DNA from: Rhynchopus euleeides
Lineage: Eukaryota > Euglenozoa > Diplonemea > Diplonemida > Diplonemidae
Length of the DNA stretch: 64,000 nucleotides
Assembly: GCA_963210315.1 (NCBI GenBank)
Contig: OY723243.1
Location: 2,046,001 to 2,110,000, forward strand
Direction: 5' to 3'
In this document: positions 42,501 through 51,494 of the stretch, piece by piece
How positions within the stretch are numbered: position 1 is the first letter of the stretch
Layout: every line of letters starts with the position of its first letter
Program-made: the position numbers and the translations under genes
The notes under the pieces: model-generated
What the model was told of the DNA's origin: nothing
Database searches by the model: none
The model's input: the letters and a program-made list of their open reading frames with translations, nothing else

Positions 42501-43542
42501 CATCCCCCCCTGGGAATGGAACCTGGTGCTGCCACGAGTACACATCCTGGCGACGCTGCCGGGGCTCACCGCCCCAAAGGCCGCCACCCCGAAAGACACC
42601 CTCCGGGACCTGGCAGAGCAGACCATCCAGGCCCTCCCGACATGCGCCTGGCATGTGTACACCGACGGGTCAGTCTCCAACTCCACATCGCGGCAACAGC
42701 AGGGCGGCGCAGGAGCAGCGGTGTACAGCATGCCGGAGGGCCGCCTCAGGAAAAAGCTCGCCTGGCCGGCAGGACTCCGCTGCATCAGCTACCAGGCGGA
42801 GCTGGTGGCCATCAGAGAATCCCTCGCTCACCTATGCACCCTGGTATCCCCAGGCGAAACGATCGCCATCCTCACAGACTCGCAGAGCGCACTGAACGCG
42901 CTGCTGAGCGGCCCGCAGCGAGCGAGAGGATCCACCGAATGGGACATCTGGAGGTGGTTGAACGAGCTCGCCCAAACCCACGATGTCACCACCCACCTCC
43001 GCTACATCCCGTCACACGTTGGGGTAGCAGGGAACGAACTCGCTGACAAACAGGCGCAAATCGGTGCCTTCCGGCCGCAGATGGAACCGGTTAGCCTCGC
43101 GTCGGCTCGTGTCGTCCTCCGCCGACACATCTACAACGACGCAACGGTGCCCCGCACGGACAGCGTGTACGCGTACCGTTCGGGAATCGGGGAGACGCGA
43201 CTGCAACGCCCCGACCTCCGCATGGAGGGACTCACCCGCTTAGGGGAAACCACCATCCGCCGACTCCGGGCCGACCACCACCGCCTGGTCTACGACCACG
43301 ACATCCCGGGCACGGCACAACCACCTTGCCAACCCTGCCTGAAGCATGCGCCGGGCCACCCCCCGCCTGGGGTCTCACTGAAGCACCTCTTCTTCGGCTG
43401 CCCCGCGACAGCGTCGGCCCGACACCACCTCACAGCCACAAACGTGCACAACCTGCTGTTGCACAACTGCAAGGAGGCGCTGCGCTACCTGGCCGAGGCA
43501 GGGGTAACGGAGCACGGCGAGAAGGACTACCTGAACGCGTGA
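39577..43542 (+). CDS. LINE ORF2 polyprotein: 2A peptide, endonuclease, RT, RNase H
   Basis: 1321 codons after the UGA, in frame with ORF1 and with no ATG before the endonuclease. Order: 2A motif DLLLRAGDIEQNPGP (39631-39675); AP endonuclease (about 39685-40360) with TWNCNG, LQELR, GDFNIHNRAWD, SSPDIVF and SDHFAI; RT (about 41070-41900) with YRPIALTSTACKVLEK, YFDLEKAFDKV, GVPQGTVLSPLLFN and FADDIAVLV; RNase H (about 42640-43060) with VYTDGSV, YQAELVAI, LTDSQSAL and NELADKQA; and a C-terminal Cys/His motif (CQPCLKH...FFGCP, about 43323-43400). All catalytic residues of the four enzymatic modules are visible. If the 2A works, the released enzyme starts at Pro encoded at 39673 (1289 residues). 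Confidence 0.93.
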   Translation, partial: RGGPPSPGLQRHIYETGRDLLLRAGDIEQNPGPAQHLKCLTWNCNGLTEAKRAELQHHLATQRYDVVHLQELRAAQGGDPKFPGYSVFLRRRTQKRCKGTLTSGGGIATLVREDLHATLIATAPNASVTETLTVRVTGPESAITFTNVYRPSGVGTSNDPRRDDFSTSLLPHTPESIIAGDFNIHNRAWDKHARCDDKGTDLYHWSLLNGMSLCNDPDHPTRMRRDSKSSPDIVFAHYELGEVTWNTLDQWQSDHFAIQYTVPFARTPAAATHPAAKARQLWNWAAADWPAFTEELERLSRKVTKWNDPKESFHKWLGLVRTVAAKHIPTKRSSRPRKRWFTSKVKRAIRARNEESRRHAQTAHLSQDDYDKLDKLTTDATNAVLEAKRTTWETRCQAASTSSDLGATFRLVRELDGRKIQQAAFPLVDGGVPVTDPKAKADLLCSHYAKISEGSDQQPQAAHTPQHANDQTPPELSAAEDDFSKEELNAALSELQERKSPGPDDLNNELLMHLGPQARQGLLHVLNLSWNSGILPDAWTRAVIIPILKPGKPATAASSYRPIALTSTACKVLEKMVKRRMEQLMLDDAYPQVEGHCANQAGFQRLRSTTDQLAYITQTATDALSSGKAAVTLYFDLEKAFDKVSKHAVINSVRRKGFPPKFTRWLHNYLSNRRAAAQVHGVRSDYYDFNNGVPQGTVLSPLLFNCVMDDVSRAITASPNIHPAVFADDIAVLVVGDNYTEALSTAQGVISTLAAEIPLHGLQLSPSKCCYTLMGTTPAALGEHRRMELPDGTPLQHESTAKYLGVYIDACHTMTDHVDHVVTTCMRRLSILRMLAGTDWGSSGDTLRQAYLTYVYPILMYAASVYTPGLSTKNLKRLRDVHRMAALIITGCMKNTSTAKLLWESHLRDLDLDFKVAVCTDHERFRRVPHSPGYRAQLNTGNTGGSWLHQARSLVKSSKVDGRTPLLAPLHAAHPIPPWEWNLVLPRVHILATLPGLTAPKAATPKDTLRDLAEQTIQALPTCAWHVYTDGSVSNSTSRQQQGGAGAAVYSMPEGRLRKKLAWPAGLRCISYQAELVAIRESLAHLCTLVSPGETIAILTDSQSALNALLSGPQRARGSTEWDIWRWLNELAQTHDVTTHLRYIPSHVGVAGNELADKQAQIGAFRPQMEPVSLASARVVLRRHIYNDATVPRTDSVYAYRSGIGETRLQRPDLRMEGLTRLGETTIRRLRADHHRLVYDHDIPGTAQPPCQPCLKHAPGHPPPGVSLKHLFFGCPATASARHHLTATNVHNLLLHNCKEALRYLAEAGVTEHGEKDYLNA
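39631..39675 (+). other. 2A ribosome-skipping peptide motif
   Basis: GDIEQNPGP fits the 2A consensus DxExNPGP, with the usual preceding Leu-rich stretch (DLLLRA). Skipping would occur between Gly (39670-39672) and Pro (39673-39675), just before the endonuclease (QHLKCLTWNCNG). 2A at the N terminus of the enzyme ORF is known from trypanosomatid L1Tc and ingi elements. Confidence 0.85.
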
Positions 43543-43806
43543 ACCAAATAACATCATCAGAGAACAAGGGCTTCGGCCCGACCTCCCAGCACCCCCCCCC
43601 CCCATCCCAGCCCCACGTCACTTTCCACAGGCCGCCAGGCGCGTCAGCGTCGGCGACCGCCCGCCCCCAGTCTGAGAGGCATCAGCCGAATCTCGGTGGA
43701 GGCGGGCACAAAACAAAAGGGAGAGTCGTCACTGTGCATATCAGCACGGTCCCGCCCTCTGTGCCAGACCAACACACCACCAAAGGAAAAGAGGAAGAGG
43801 CGACGT

Positions 43807-43901
43807 AAGGCAATGCCTCCGTGCGGCCAGGAGAACACGAAATAGCGACCCCCTCAACGGGGAATGCTACGAGCACGGCCAAAAATCGTTCAAATCGTTC
43901 A
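43807..43901 (+). repeat. LINE 3' tail block
   Basis: The 95-bp block AAGGCAATGCCTCCGTGCGG... also found at 24447-24543; ends in CAAATCGTT-type short repeats. The 43543-43806 interval is the rest of the LINE 3' UTR. Confidence 0.8.
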
Positions 43902-43911
43902 AAAATACAAG

Positions 43912-44725
43912 TACCGTAAACGGAAAAAGGGTGGACCGTAAAAATGTTCCAAGTTCCCAAAAAAAGGCCAAACGTTCCATCTTTTTTACGGTCCACTATT
44001 TATTGGGACTGCATATGGAAAAGACAATGCGATTTTCGCCCGCGGGCTGGTGGGTTGCGGGGCGCGGACTGCGGCCTCCACGCCGCAGACTCCCGCACGT
44101 AGGCCTCCCGACCTCCCAGCTTTGGACCCTCCCTCCACCACCGCAACCAACACCAGCAAGAGAAGCAAGTCCTCCCTGCGTGTGGAAAGGGCACGATCAC
44201 CACCACTCACCTCGAGACTCACCCACCACCACACCTCGAGAAGTGTAGTACCATGCAAGGAGCGTTCCGGTAGAAGTAAAAGTAGAACCTGATGCACGAG
44301 CCCACAAAAGCAGCCACAGTACGGCAGGGCGCGCAGACAGAAGCTGAGACCACCGGGCTCCCTCCAGATGTAAATTCGTGAATCAGTGCCCGGAAAATTC
44401 AGGGAAATCGTACTCCTTTAGTGTAGTACACCCTGCAGTAACTGTGGGAGAACAGTTCCCGGACGATGGTGAGCGCACACTCTGTGCTGAGGCTCTGTGG
44501 TGTTAATCCTGCAGCTTCAGTCGTACGATTTCCTTGGTTCCTTCGCGACTTCGTCACGAAGGAACTCGTAAAAAAAACCGCCAAGTCCACTATCCCAACC
44601 GTAAAATAGGTGGACCGTAAAAATGTTCCAAGTTCCGGAAAAATCCCATTTGTTCCATCTTTTTTACGGTCCACCTATAGTACGGTTCACCTTTATTACG
44701 GTCCACAATATTTCCGTTTACGGTA
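43912..44725. mobile_element. Inverted-repeat element with TACCGTAAACGG ends
   Basis: Left end TACCGTAAACGGAAA (43912) and right end TTTCCGTTTACGGTA (to 44725) are inverted copies; just inside, GTGGACCGTAA recurs several times in both orientations (43933, 43990, 44610, 44675, 44697). Two copies of a ~65-bp block with ACCGTAAAAATGTTCCAAGT and TTCCATCTTTTTTACGGTCC lie at 43935-43995 and 44613-44680. No transposase; non-autonomous DNA element. Confidence 0.7.
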
Positions 44726-44820
44726 TAATACTTGCATGTCAACTATTATACATGTATTTTTACTTGATATACATGTATTTTACATGTATATTTCAGGCAT
44801 TTACATGTATTTTACATGTA

Positions 44821-45184
44821 TACCGTATACGTAAATATTATGGAACGTAAATATTATGGAACGTAAATATTATGGAACGGGCCCATTTTTGGCCGGTCCG
44901 TTCCATAATATTTACGTTCCAAAATATTTACAGGGCCAGTTGGGGACTCGGTGGTGATGACGGCTTGCGTCAGGAATCTCGCGAAAAGTGCACGAGTAGG
45001 TCCCGTCAGGGACTCTGCATGCCGTCCGATCACCTGGTCCAAGTCCCCGAGTCGCAGAAAGCCCTGTAAATATTATGGAACGAAAAAATCTGGAACGCCA
45101 ACCCACCAGCGTTCCATAATATTTACGTTCCATAATATTTACGTTCCATAATATTTACGTTCCAAAATATTTACGTATACGGTA
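44821..45184. mobile_element. MITE with TACCGTATACG ends, copy 1
   Basis: Ends TACCGTATACGTAAATATT and its inverse. Next to the ends are tandem copies of GTAAATATTATGGAAC in opposite orientations; a ~130-bp unique core (about 44935-45065, GGGACTCGGTGGTGATGACG...) lies inside. Ends resemble the TACCGTAAACGG element next to it. Confidence 0.8.
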
Positions 45185-45448
45185 ATACTTGTCATGCAAG
45201 TATTATACATGTAAAATACTTGCATGACAAGTAAAATACATGTATAATACTTGCATGACAAGTAAAATACTTGCATGCAAGTAAAATACATGTATTTTAC
45301 TTGCATGCAAGTATTTTACATGTATAATACTTGCATGACAAGTATTATACATGTAAAATACATGTAAATGCCTGAAATATACATGTAAAATACATGTATA
45401 TCAAGCAAAAATACATGTATAATAGTTGACATGCAAGTATTGTACATG

Positions 45449-45765
45449 TACCGTATACGTAAATATTTTGGAACGTAAATATTTTGGAACGCTGGTGGGT
45501 TGGCGTTCCAGATTTTTTTCGTTCCATAATATTTACAGGGCTTTCTGCGACTCGGGGACTTGGACCAGGTGATCGGACGGCATACAGAGTCCCTGACGGG
45601 ACCTACTCGTGCACTTTTCGCGCGATTCCTGACGCAAGCCGTCCTCACCACCGAGTCCCCAACTGGCCCTGTAAATATTATGGAACGTAAATATTATGGA
45701 ACGGACCGGCCAAAAATGGGCCCGTTCCATAATATTTACGTTCCATAATATTTACGTATACGGTA
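45449..45765. mobile_element. MITE with TACCGTATACG ends, copy 2 (inverted)
   Basis: Same ends and same core as 44821-45184 but in the opposite orientation, with one fewer terminal GTAAATATTATGGAAC unit. A few substitutions in the core separate the copies. Confidence 0.8.
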
Positions 45766-45921
45766 TTTTTACTTGATATACATGTATTTTACATGTATTT
45801 TTCAGGCATATACATGTATTATACATGTATAATAGTTGACATGCAAGTATTATACATGTATAATACATGTATTATACTTGTAGTTATACATGTAAAATTT
45901 ACAAGATCCCACCGTGCACCA

Positions 45922-48072
45922 CACGACGCGGTCTCCACCTTTCCGGGTACCCGGGAGGTCCCGGTTACCGGCCCGGGTACCCGGCGGATACCCGGGTACC
46001 CGGGCCGGATACCCAGCCGGGTACCCGGCCGGATACCCCGGGTAGTTGGCCGCCCACCCACGACGGGAGGAAAAAAGAGTGAACGGGCAGCATGCCGTTC
46101 CTCTTTTTCCCCCCGTGAGGGTGGGCCCCCCCCTGCCAGGCAAGGTGAAAAAATGAAGAAACGGGCAGCATGCCGTTCTACATTTTCCCTTGCAAGGCAG
46201 GGAGGGCGCCCCCCATGCCAGACAGCAGCCACCCCTGGAGGGGCAACAACTGACGGGCCTGGGGGAACGAGGTGGGTCTGGACCCGACACCGCCACCACA
46301 CGCGCAGTGCACCTTTCGGATACACTGTCGTGAGTGGGGTGTGGGCAGTTCCCCTATCCTGTGAGCTCCTTTCGGACGAAGAGGTGCAGCGGTTATCTGC
46401 AACCTTCGTCCTGGACTTGCCTCGGGGGGAACGCCACGGTTTACCGCGGGTCCCGACGAGGGCACTCAGGCAGGATCTTCACGCCACCCCGCACCGAGGT
46501 CCCTTCTCACGCGGCGTGTCTCCCAGGTTCATGGCGGCGTCATCAGGTCAGGCTTTGTAGTCTCTACACCATCAGTAATAAGGGAAATCCTAAAACCATA
46601 CATGAAATCCACCTTTTGGGCCGCTGGTGTACGAGGCTTGTTCCTCCAATTGAATCATGTTTGCTGTGTCAGGCAATATCAATACAGCCGCTGAAAGAAG
46701 TCGAGGTGTTGTGGATCTGCTGCTCACAGGAAGGATTCAGGGTGGATTACAAGACTGACCACCCTCTTTCCTTTGTCAAGTACCCTGTAAAACATCAGAA
46801 CACCAAGTATCTTTCAACACTACATGTTCAAGAGTGGAATCAGTGGAATCGGAAGGGGTCACCTACCACACGGACACAGTTCCCGCGACTAATAAATGCC
46901 GAGAGTTCCGGTGTCCGACCACCTGGTATTACTTGGCTCCATCCACCCAGTCATTACGAGGGGGCGTCCCTTGAAGCCAGTTCCGCAGAACTCAGACCCC
47001 CCTTAAAACCAATGTCCTGTGTAGACAACTACTTAGCCTGCCTGATGACGACACCAATTCGCTGGGAGAGACGCCGCGGTCCAGGACCCCAATGGGGATG
47101 ACGTGGCATTGTTTGACCGAATCGGTTGTGTAAGTGTGTAGCCCCCTCCGCCCTCTGTCCCTCCCCCCAGGGTGGTGTGTGGAGGCGAGAAGCGCAAACA
47201 GCAGCAATGCAGGCATAGCAAAAAGTGGATCCCTGCAGGTAGACCCTCGGGGTACATCCCTATCATCGGGTCACCTGAAATTTCCCAATTTGAAAATCTG
47301 CAACAAGGCAACACGGGATGGGATGGGGCACATGACCTGCACAGGGGTGGGGGGCAGAGGGCAGGGGGTGGGGTTGTGGTTGGGGTCATGGCATTTGATT
47401 ACTTGAGCTTTATTGCTCGAATTTCGCACAAGAAACCTCCTCACTTGGCCGATTTTCTCCCACAACAAGGTCCGGCTTCCACAACTCGGATTTGGAGTTG
47501 TGTAAGCCGGAGCAAACCTCATTTGCTTGATTTTTGGGGTCACATGAGTGAGAATTCGGGGCGAAACGTCGCGATTTTCTCACGACTGCCTTCGAAAATG
47601 GACAGTTCCAGACCACCAGGACCCGATTATGGGCCCAGACAAGTTTGGGTCAATAGTTTGGGCGAAATTTCGCCAAGGCCAAAAAACAGCTATTTTCCGG
47701 AAATTCCGGGACCCGTTTTAACGCGTTTTAGGGCCCAAAATAGGCTCAAAACTCAAAAATTCCTTCGAAATCGGGCTCAAACGTCCAAAATAGGACCCCC
47801 CCGAAAAAAATTTTGAAAAGGGTCCCCCTATACACTCTGGGTTATGGACAATAATTCACGGGTTCCCGGGCCGGGTACCCGGATCCGGGTACCCGCCCGG
47901 GTACCCGGCCGGATACCGGGCCGGATACCGGGATCCGGGTACCCGGATCCCGGTATCCGGTGGTATCCGGGGGGTACCCCCGGGTACCCGGCGGACCACC
48001 CGGCCGGGTACCCGGAGGCGGGAACCCGGGTACCCGGCCGGGTACCCGCCGGGAGGTGAAGACCGCGTCGTG
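45922..48072. mobile_element. 2.1-kb element bounded by inverted GGGTACCCGG arrays
   Basis: CACGACGCGGTCT (45922) and its inverse AGACCGCGTCGTG (48060-48072) mark the ends. Each is followed inward by an array of palindromes GGGTACCCGG, GGATCCGG, CCGGATACC (45944-46046; 47860-48050). The internal region (46050-47850) is less GC-rich; frames there are open for up to 255 codons but lack a starting ATG and any recognised domain. Hairpins around GGGCAGCATGCC lie at 46085-46105 and 46162-46180. Confidence 0.65.
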
Positions 48073-48112
48073 CATGTCAGGAAGGGGGGGGGGGTGATGC
48101 GCAGCCTCTTCA

Positions 48113-48261
48113 CACGGTGGACTCCCACACGTCAGGGTGCACCTTTTTGGGATATCGGAATATCGGGGGTCTGGCGAGGTCCGACCCCCGCGAGCGGGGG
48201 TCGTCTGGGCACCAAAAATAGCAGGGCAGACCCCCGCTCCAGGGGGTGGGAGTCCACCGTG
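48113..48261. mobile_element. 149-bp MITE with CACGGTGGACTCCCAC ends
   Basis: Terminal inverted repeats are 16 bp and perfect (48113-48128, 48246-48261). An internal palindrome GACCCCCGCGAGCGGGGGTC lies at about 48182-48201. No ORF. Confidence 0.8.
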
Positions 48262-48959
48262 CACTCAAGACGCAGAGTCGAACAGATTGTTCGATGATGG
48301 CACGACGCACTCTACCCTACACACTATACACCCTTGACAGCAGGTGATGTGGCAATATTCACCTGGGGCGCCTTAGCTCAGAAAAGTGGGCGCCCCTGGC
48401 AAGATGGGTGAACGGAAAGAAACCCCCGACACATTCATTGTTTGATGCAAAGCGAACCATTTTTTTCTTTGCGAATTGTTGCCGAAAGAAAGAGTGGGGG
48501 GGGCGAGCCGGGTTGGGTTTGGCGGGAAAAAATCCAAACTCCGGCCGTTCACAATACAACGGTAGGTAGCGCGTCATCCTAGCTCGTGATTGCCGATGCC
48601 AGCAGAGAATTGAATCGCTCAGGATTCAACCATAGTTGGACTACCAGTCGTGGTCGTATGGGTCGCCAAGCTAAACAAAACAACAGCACGGGAGGGCGTC
48701 CGTGGGTGTGGGGAAAGACACACGGGCCAGTAATCTGTGCGAAAAGACACCTGCTCGCAAAATCCGATACACATACACACACACACGCAAAGTGGGCCAG
48801 TGATCCGCGCCAGGGTCCACCCGCGCAACACGTGGTCACCACACGTCAGTTCGCTCGATACCCACCCCACCGCCCCCCTCCCCTCGCCCTGCCTTGCCGT
48901 GGCTGTGTCTGCTGTGTCCCACCCGTACCCTGCCAACACCATCCCCTGCAGGCACACCC
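48262..48959. other. Intergenic stretch before the methyltransferase-like gene
   Basis: No separate gene recognised. It includes an ACAC microsatellite (about 48770-48786) and ends in a pyrimidine-rich tract. Confidence 0.5.
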
Positions 48960-48981
48960 CTACCTTACCCCGGCATTTCAG
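48950..48981 (+). promoter_or_regulatory. Candidate trans-splice acceptor of the methyltransferase-like gene
   Basis: CCCCTACCTTACC then CCGGCATTTCAG ending at 48981, 42 bp before the chosen ATG. Fits a spliced-leader addition site. Confidence 0.5.
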
Positions 48982-49023
48982 GCAGCCGGGTACTGTGGGT
49001 GCCACTCCACGCCAGCATCCGCG

Positions 49024-51093
49024 ATGCGGCGGGCGACTGCAAGTGCGTTGTCTGGGTGGAGCACTGCCGCGGCTGCGGCACTGCAGGCCGTGTGGCCCTC
49101 ACAGGCAGTGGTGGGTGTGAGGGGCGCTGCGGCGCCTCTGCAGGCACAACGACGGCATGCTCGTCACCGGCTTACGCAGGAGGAGATTGAAACCGTTGAG
49201 AATGCGCTTGCCATCAAGGAGGCCGTGGAGCAGTATGAGCTGGACCTCAACAGCGAGATACGAGGTGAGGAGCGCGACGAGGTGATTCTGTATGAACCCA
49301 AGCCATTGTTCTTTGAGGAGAAGCTGCACGATGGTGCGATGCTGATGCGGGACTTCATTCATGCGGCCATGTGGGGCATCCCGAATCGGTTCAGGAGTTC
49401 TCTTGGGTTCCTCCAGAGGGGTCGCCTGCAGGAGCTGAAGCAGATGGTGGACAAGATGTACGATTCAGATTTCTCCACCATGTCCGCAGGCGAGTTCGGC
49501 AGCATGTTGATTCAGTTGAAGAACCAGCCGATGCTGCGGCCCAAGATTCCATCCATCCTGAACCCGGAGTTCGCACGCACGATACTCAACTACATGCTGA
49601 AGCAGATGCGGAAGCTGGGGATGAAGCGCCTGATTATCTACGAGGCTTGGGGGATGAACGGGCAGACGGCGCTTGGGATTCTTGACATCCTCGCAGAAGA
49701 ATATCCTGAAATCTACCGTTCGTGTGAGTACCATATGGTGGATGTGTGCGGGATTTGGATGACCCACCGTGATGTCTATGTGCAGTCCGTGCACATGGAC
49801 CACTACTTCGAGCACCATATCTCACTGTTCGACTGGGAGGTGCTTGTGGAAGACCGTCACTTCTTCCTTTGTCTCGAGACTCTATCCTGCCTTCCGTTCG
49901 ACAAGGTGCACGTCAGCAAGCACTCTGGGACGTCAAATGCCAACCTGCAGGGGTGTACAGAGTATGTGTACGAGGTGTTCATGCATGAGGAGGTTTCCTT
50001 TGACGACCGCGCGGGGAATACGTACACAACGACGAGACGCCATTCGATGTACGACACAGTGGAGTGGTTCCGCCCCCTGCAGGACGGGCTTATCAAAGAG
50101 TACATGCGGCACGTTGACTTCGATGGGGTATTCTCGCAGGAGAGGATCAACCAAACCTACCATGACCTTGTTCAAGGTAAACCCGAGGCCCGCACACCAC
50201 AGCCGAGCACTGCACTGGACGCAAGAATGCGAACCAGAATAATAAATCCGACTAAGGCGTTGGCTCGCATTTCTGGGGTGACAAACCATGAGTACTTCAT
50301 CCCAAGCCTGCACGTCTCGCTGTGCGACAAGCTGCGGAGGTACTTCCCCCGACACACACTTATCGCATTTGACCACAGCTCCCAGCACACAAACGTGCGG
50401 GGCGTGAACCCACCGATTTGCTACCAATACTTCAACGGGCAGACGATTCACCACATAGAACTGCTCCTGAACGAGAGCCTCATGGGTGTTTCTGAAGTCC
50501 GGTACATGGTAGACTTCTCGCAGTTTCGGCAGCTGTACTACTCGATGATGGAGCTGCCGCCTGAGCACCCGCTGCATCTCCGTGTGATGGACATCGAGTC
50601 CTTCTTCGGGGAGTATGGGTCTGAAGATGTGATGAAGTCGTTGACTGTTGAAGGCCTCAAAGATGGAATAGACCAACCTGTCCAAAACTTCCGTGGCGCG
50701 CGGTTCATCGTCGCAGAGTTCGGCGGCAACAAGGAAGAGGTGCAGGACGCCCCGTTAGACGCGTCGCTCAACAAGGGCCACTTCCGGCAGCAGGTTTACA
50801 ACACGGTGTTCGGGGCGCTCATCAACTGGGGTGTGATCGATAACCATAGCCTCTGGGACATGCGCAGCTATGACACACAGGTGGACCACAACCAGTGCAT
50901 CGACACTACACCTGTGCTGCAGGCCATTGGCGAGAACCCCACACCTGCACAGCTGGATGTGCCTGTGGGGTTCTACACGAAGCAGCAGGAGAAGAAGCGC
51001 CTCCGTGCCTTGAGCTTGGAGCAGGCTTCGGTGGCTGATGCCCAGAGCCTCCTCGCAACGAAGCCAGGCGATGTGAAGGATGCAGAGCCGTGA
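49024..51093 (+). CDS. MidA/NDUFAF7-family SAM methyltransferase homologue, probably mitochondrial
   Basis: 689 residues. The ATG at 49024 gives an Arg/Ala/Ser-rich N terminus (MRRATASALSGWSTAAAAAL) fitting a mitochondrial presequence; upstream frame is probably UTR. Family landmarks in order: DGAMLMRDF (~102-110), IIYEAWGMNGQTALGILDIL (~204-223) at the SAM-binding loop, YHMVDV, FFLCLETLSCLPFDKV (~282) and, near the C terminus, RRYFPRHTLIAFDHSS then NPPICYQYFNGQTIHH. MidA/NDUFAF7 proteins methylate an arginine of the complex I subunit NDUFS2 in mitochondria. Here the usual glycine loop (E-I-G-x-G-N-G type) reads EAWGMNG and the usual LExxDNxxHD motif reads LETLSCLPFD, so catalysis may be changed or lost. 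No intron seen. Length exceeds the typical ~400-440 of NDUFAF7, as in fungal and kinetoplastid relatives. Confidence 0.72.
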   Translation: MRRATASALSGWSTAAAAALQAVWPSQAVVGVRGAAAPLQAQRRHARHRLTQEEIETVENALAIKEAVEQYELDLNSEIRGEERDEVILYEPKPLFFEEKLHDGAMLMRDFIHAAMWGIPNRFRSSLGFLQRGRLQELKQMVDKMYDSDFSTMSAGEFGSMLIQLKNQPMLRPKIPSILNPEFARTILNYMLKQMRKLGMKRLIIYEAWGMNGQTALGILDILAEEYPEIYRSCEYHMVDVCGIWMTHRDVYVQSVHMDHYFEHHISLFDWEVLVEDRHFFLCLETLSCLPFDKVHVSKHSGTSNANLQGCTEYVYEVFMHEEVSFDDRAGNTYTTTRRHSMYDTVEWFRPLQDGLIKEYMRHVDFDGVFSQERINQTYHDLVQGKPEARTPQPSTALDARMRTRIINPTKALARISGVTNHEYFIPSLHVSLCDKLRRYFPRHTLIAFDHSSQHTNVRGVNPPICYQYFNGQTIHHIELLLNESLMGVSEVRYMVDFSQFRQLYYSMMELPPEHPLHLRVMDIESFFGEYGSEDVMKSLTVEGLKDGIDQPVQNFRGARFIVAEFGGNKEEVQDAPLDASLNKGHFRQQVYNTVFGALINWGVIDNHSLWDMRSYDTQVDHNQCIDTTPVLQAIGENPTPAQLDVPVGFYTKQQEKKRLRALSLEQASVADAQSLLATKPGDVKDAEP

Positions 51094-51494
51094 TGTTCCG
51101 GAGGAGTGAGTGTGCAGAAGGCAGCGTCAAGCTTGGTGCGACCTGCACGACTCCACATGAATTGTGTGTGGTGAAGGCGTGAGAGAGGCCTGCGTCGCTC
51201 AAGCGCAGGCGTGCCCCGGCCCCGATGCAAGCGAATCCACGGCAGCACCTGCGGCATGTGCCCACACACAGCGCCTCCCGCGCAGTACCCCCCACCCCAC
51301 CCCCGCCCACTCCCCGCGCGTACCCACCTGCGCAGATCTCGGAATTCAGCAAGTTGACAGGCGTGCACCGTTTGGCTCAGTTACGTAGTTCAGTTTGTCT
51401 TGCAAGTTTGCGTAGGTTGCACATGCACACACGACACACCCAGCCCAGGAGGACGAAGCAGACGACAAGCGTGCAGCGAAGGGGGGCACCCATC
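51094..51494. other. Intergenic region with candidate trans-splice acceptor
   Basis: A C-rich pyrimidine tract (51284-51320) is followed by CACCTGCGCAG ending at 51335, a plausible spliced-leader acceptor for the next gene. Its 5' UTR would be about 160 nt. Confidence 0.5.

Larger units (their letters stand above)
37791..43911 (+). mobile_element. Non-LTR retrotransposon (LINE), ingi/L1Tc-I like, apparently intact
   Basis: ORF1 (37825-39576) and ORF2 (39577-43542) share one reading frame, separated by a single UGA. ORF2 carries AP endonuclease, reverse transcriptase, RNase H and a C-terminal Cys/His motif in that order, as in ingi/L1Tc and I elements. The 3' end lacks poly-A and ends in short CAAAATCGTT-type repeats, shared with a second copy at 24447-24543. 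The 5' side directly follows a TACATGTA repeat (TATATCAAGTAAAAA) and the 3' side abuts a TACCGTAAACGG element, so it landed in repetitive DNA. No clear target duplication; limits are good to about 20 bp. Confidence 0.9.
44727..45910. repeat. TACATGTA/TTGCATGCAA palindromic satellite around the two MITE copies
   Basis: Blocks of ATACATGTAT, TGTAAAATACATGTAT and CTTGCATGCAAG fill 44727-44820, 45185-45448 and 45766-45905. The middle block is itself a palindrome centred at 45290/45291. The same family, including CCTGAAATATACATGTAAAA and TAATAGTTGACATGCAAG, also flanks the LINE on its 5' side (37690-37790). Confidence 0.85.

Noticed and set aside
46334-47101. 255-codon open frame inside the GGGTACCC-bounded element
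   Set aside because: No ATG near its start, no recognised domain, and the internal region reads like old non-coding DNA; too weak to call a gene.
48541-48680. tRNA-like look of the region before the MidA-like gene
   Set aside because: I could not form a cloverleaf with proper A and B boxes.
50178-50208. Possible 31-bp intron (GTAAAC...CACAG) in the MidA-like gene
   Set aside because: Too short for the introns seen here (48 bp or more) and the frame stays open across it, so it was left as coding.
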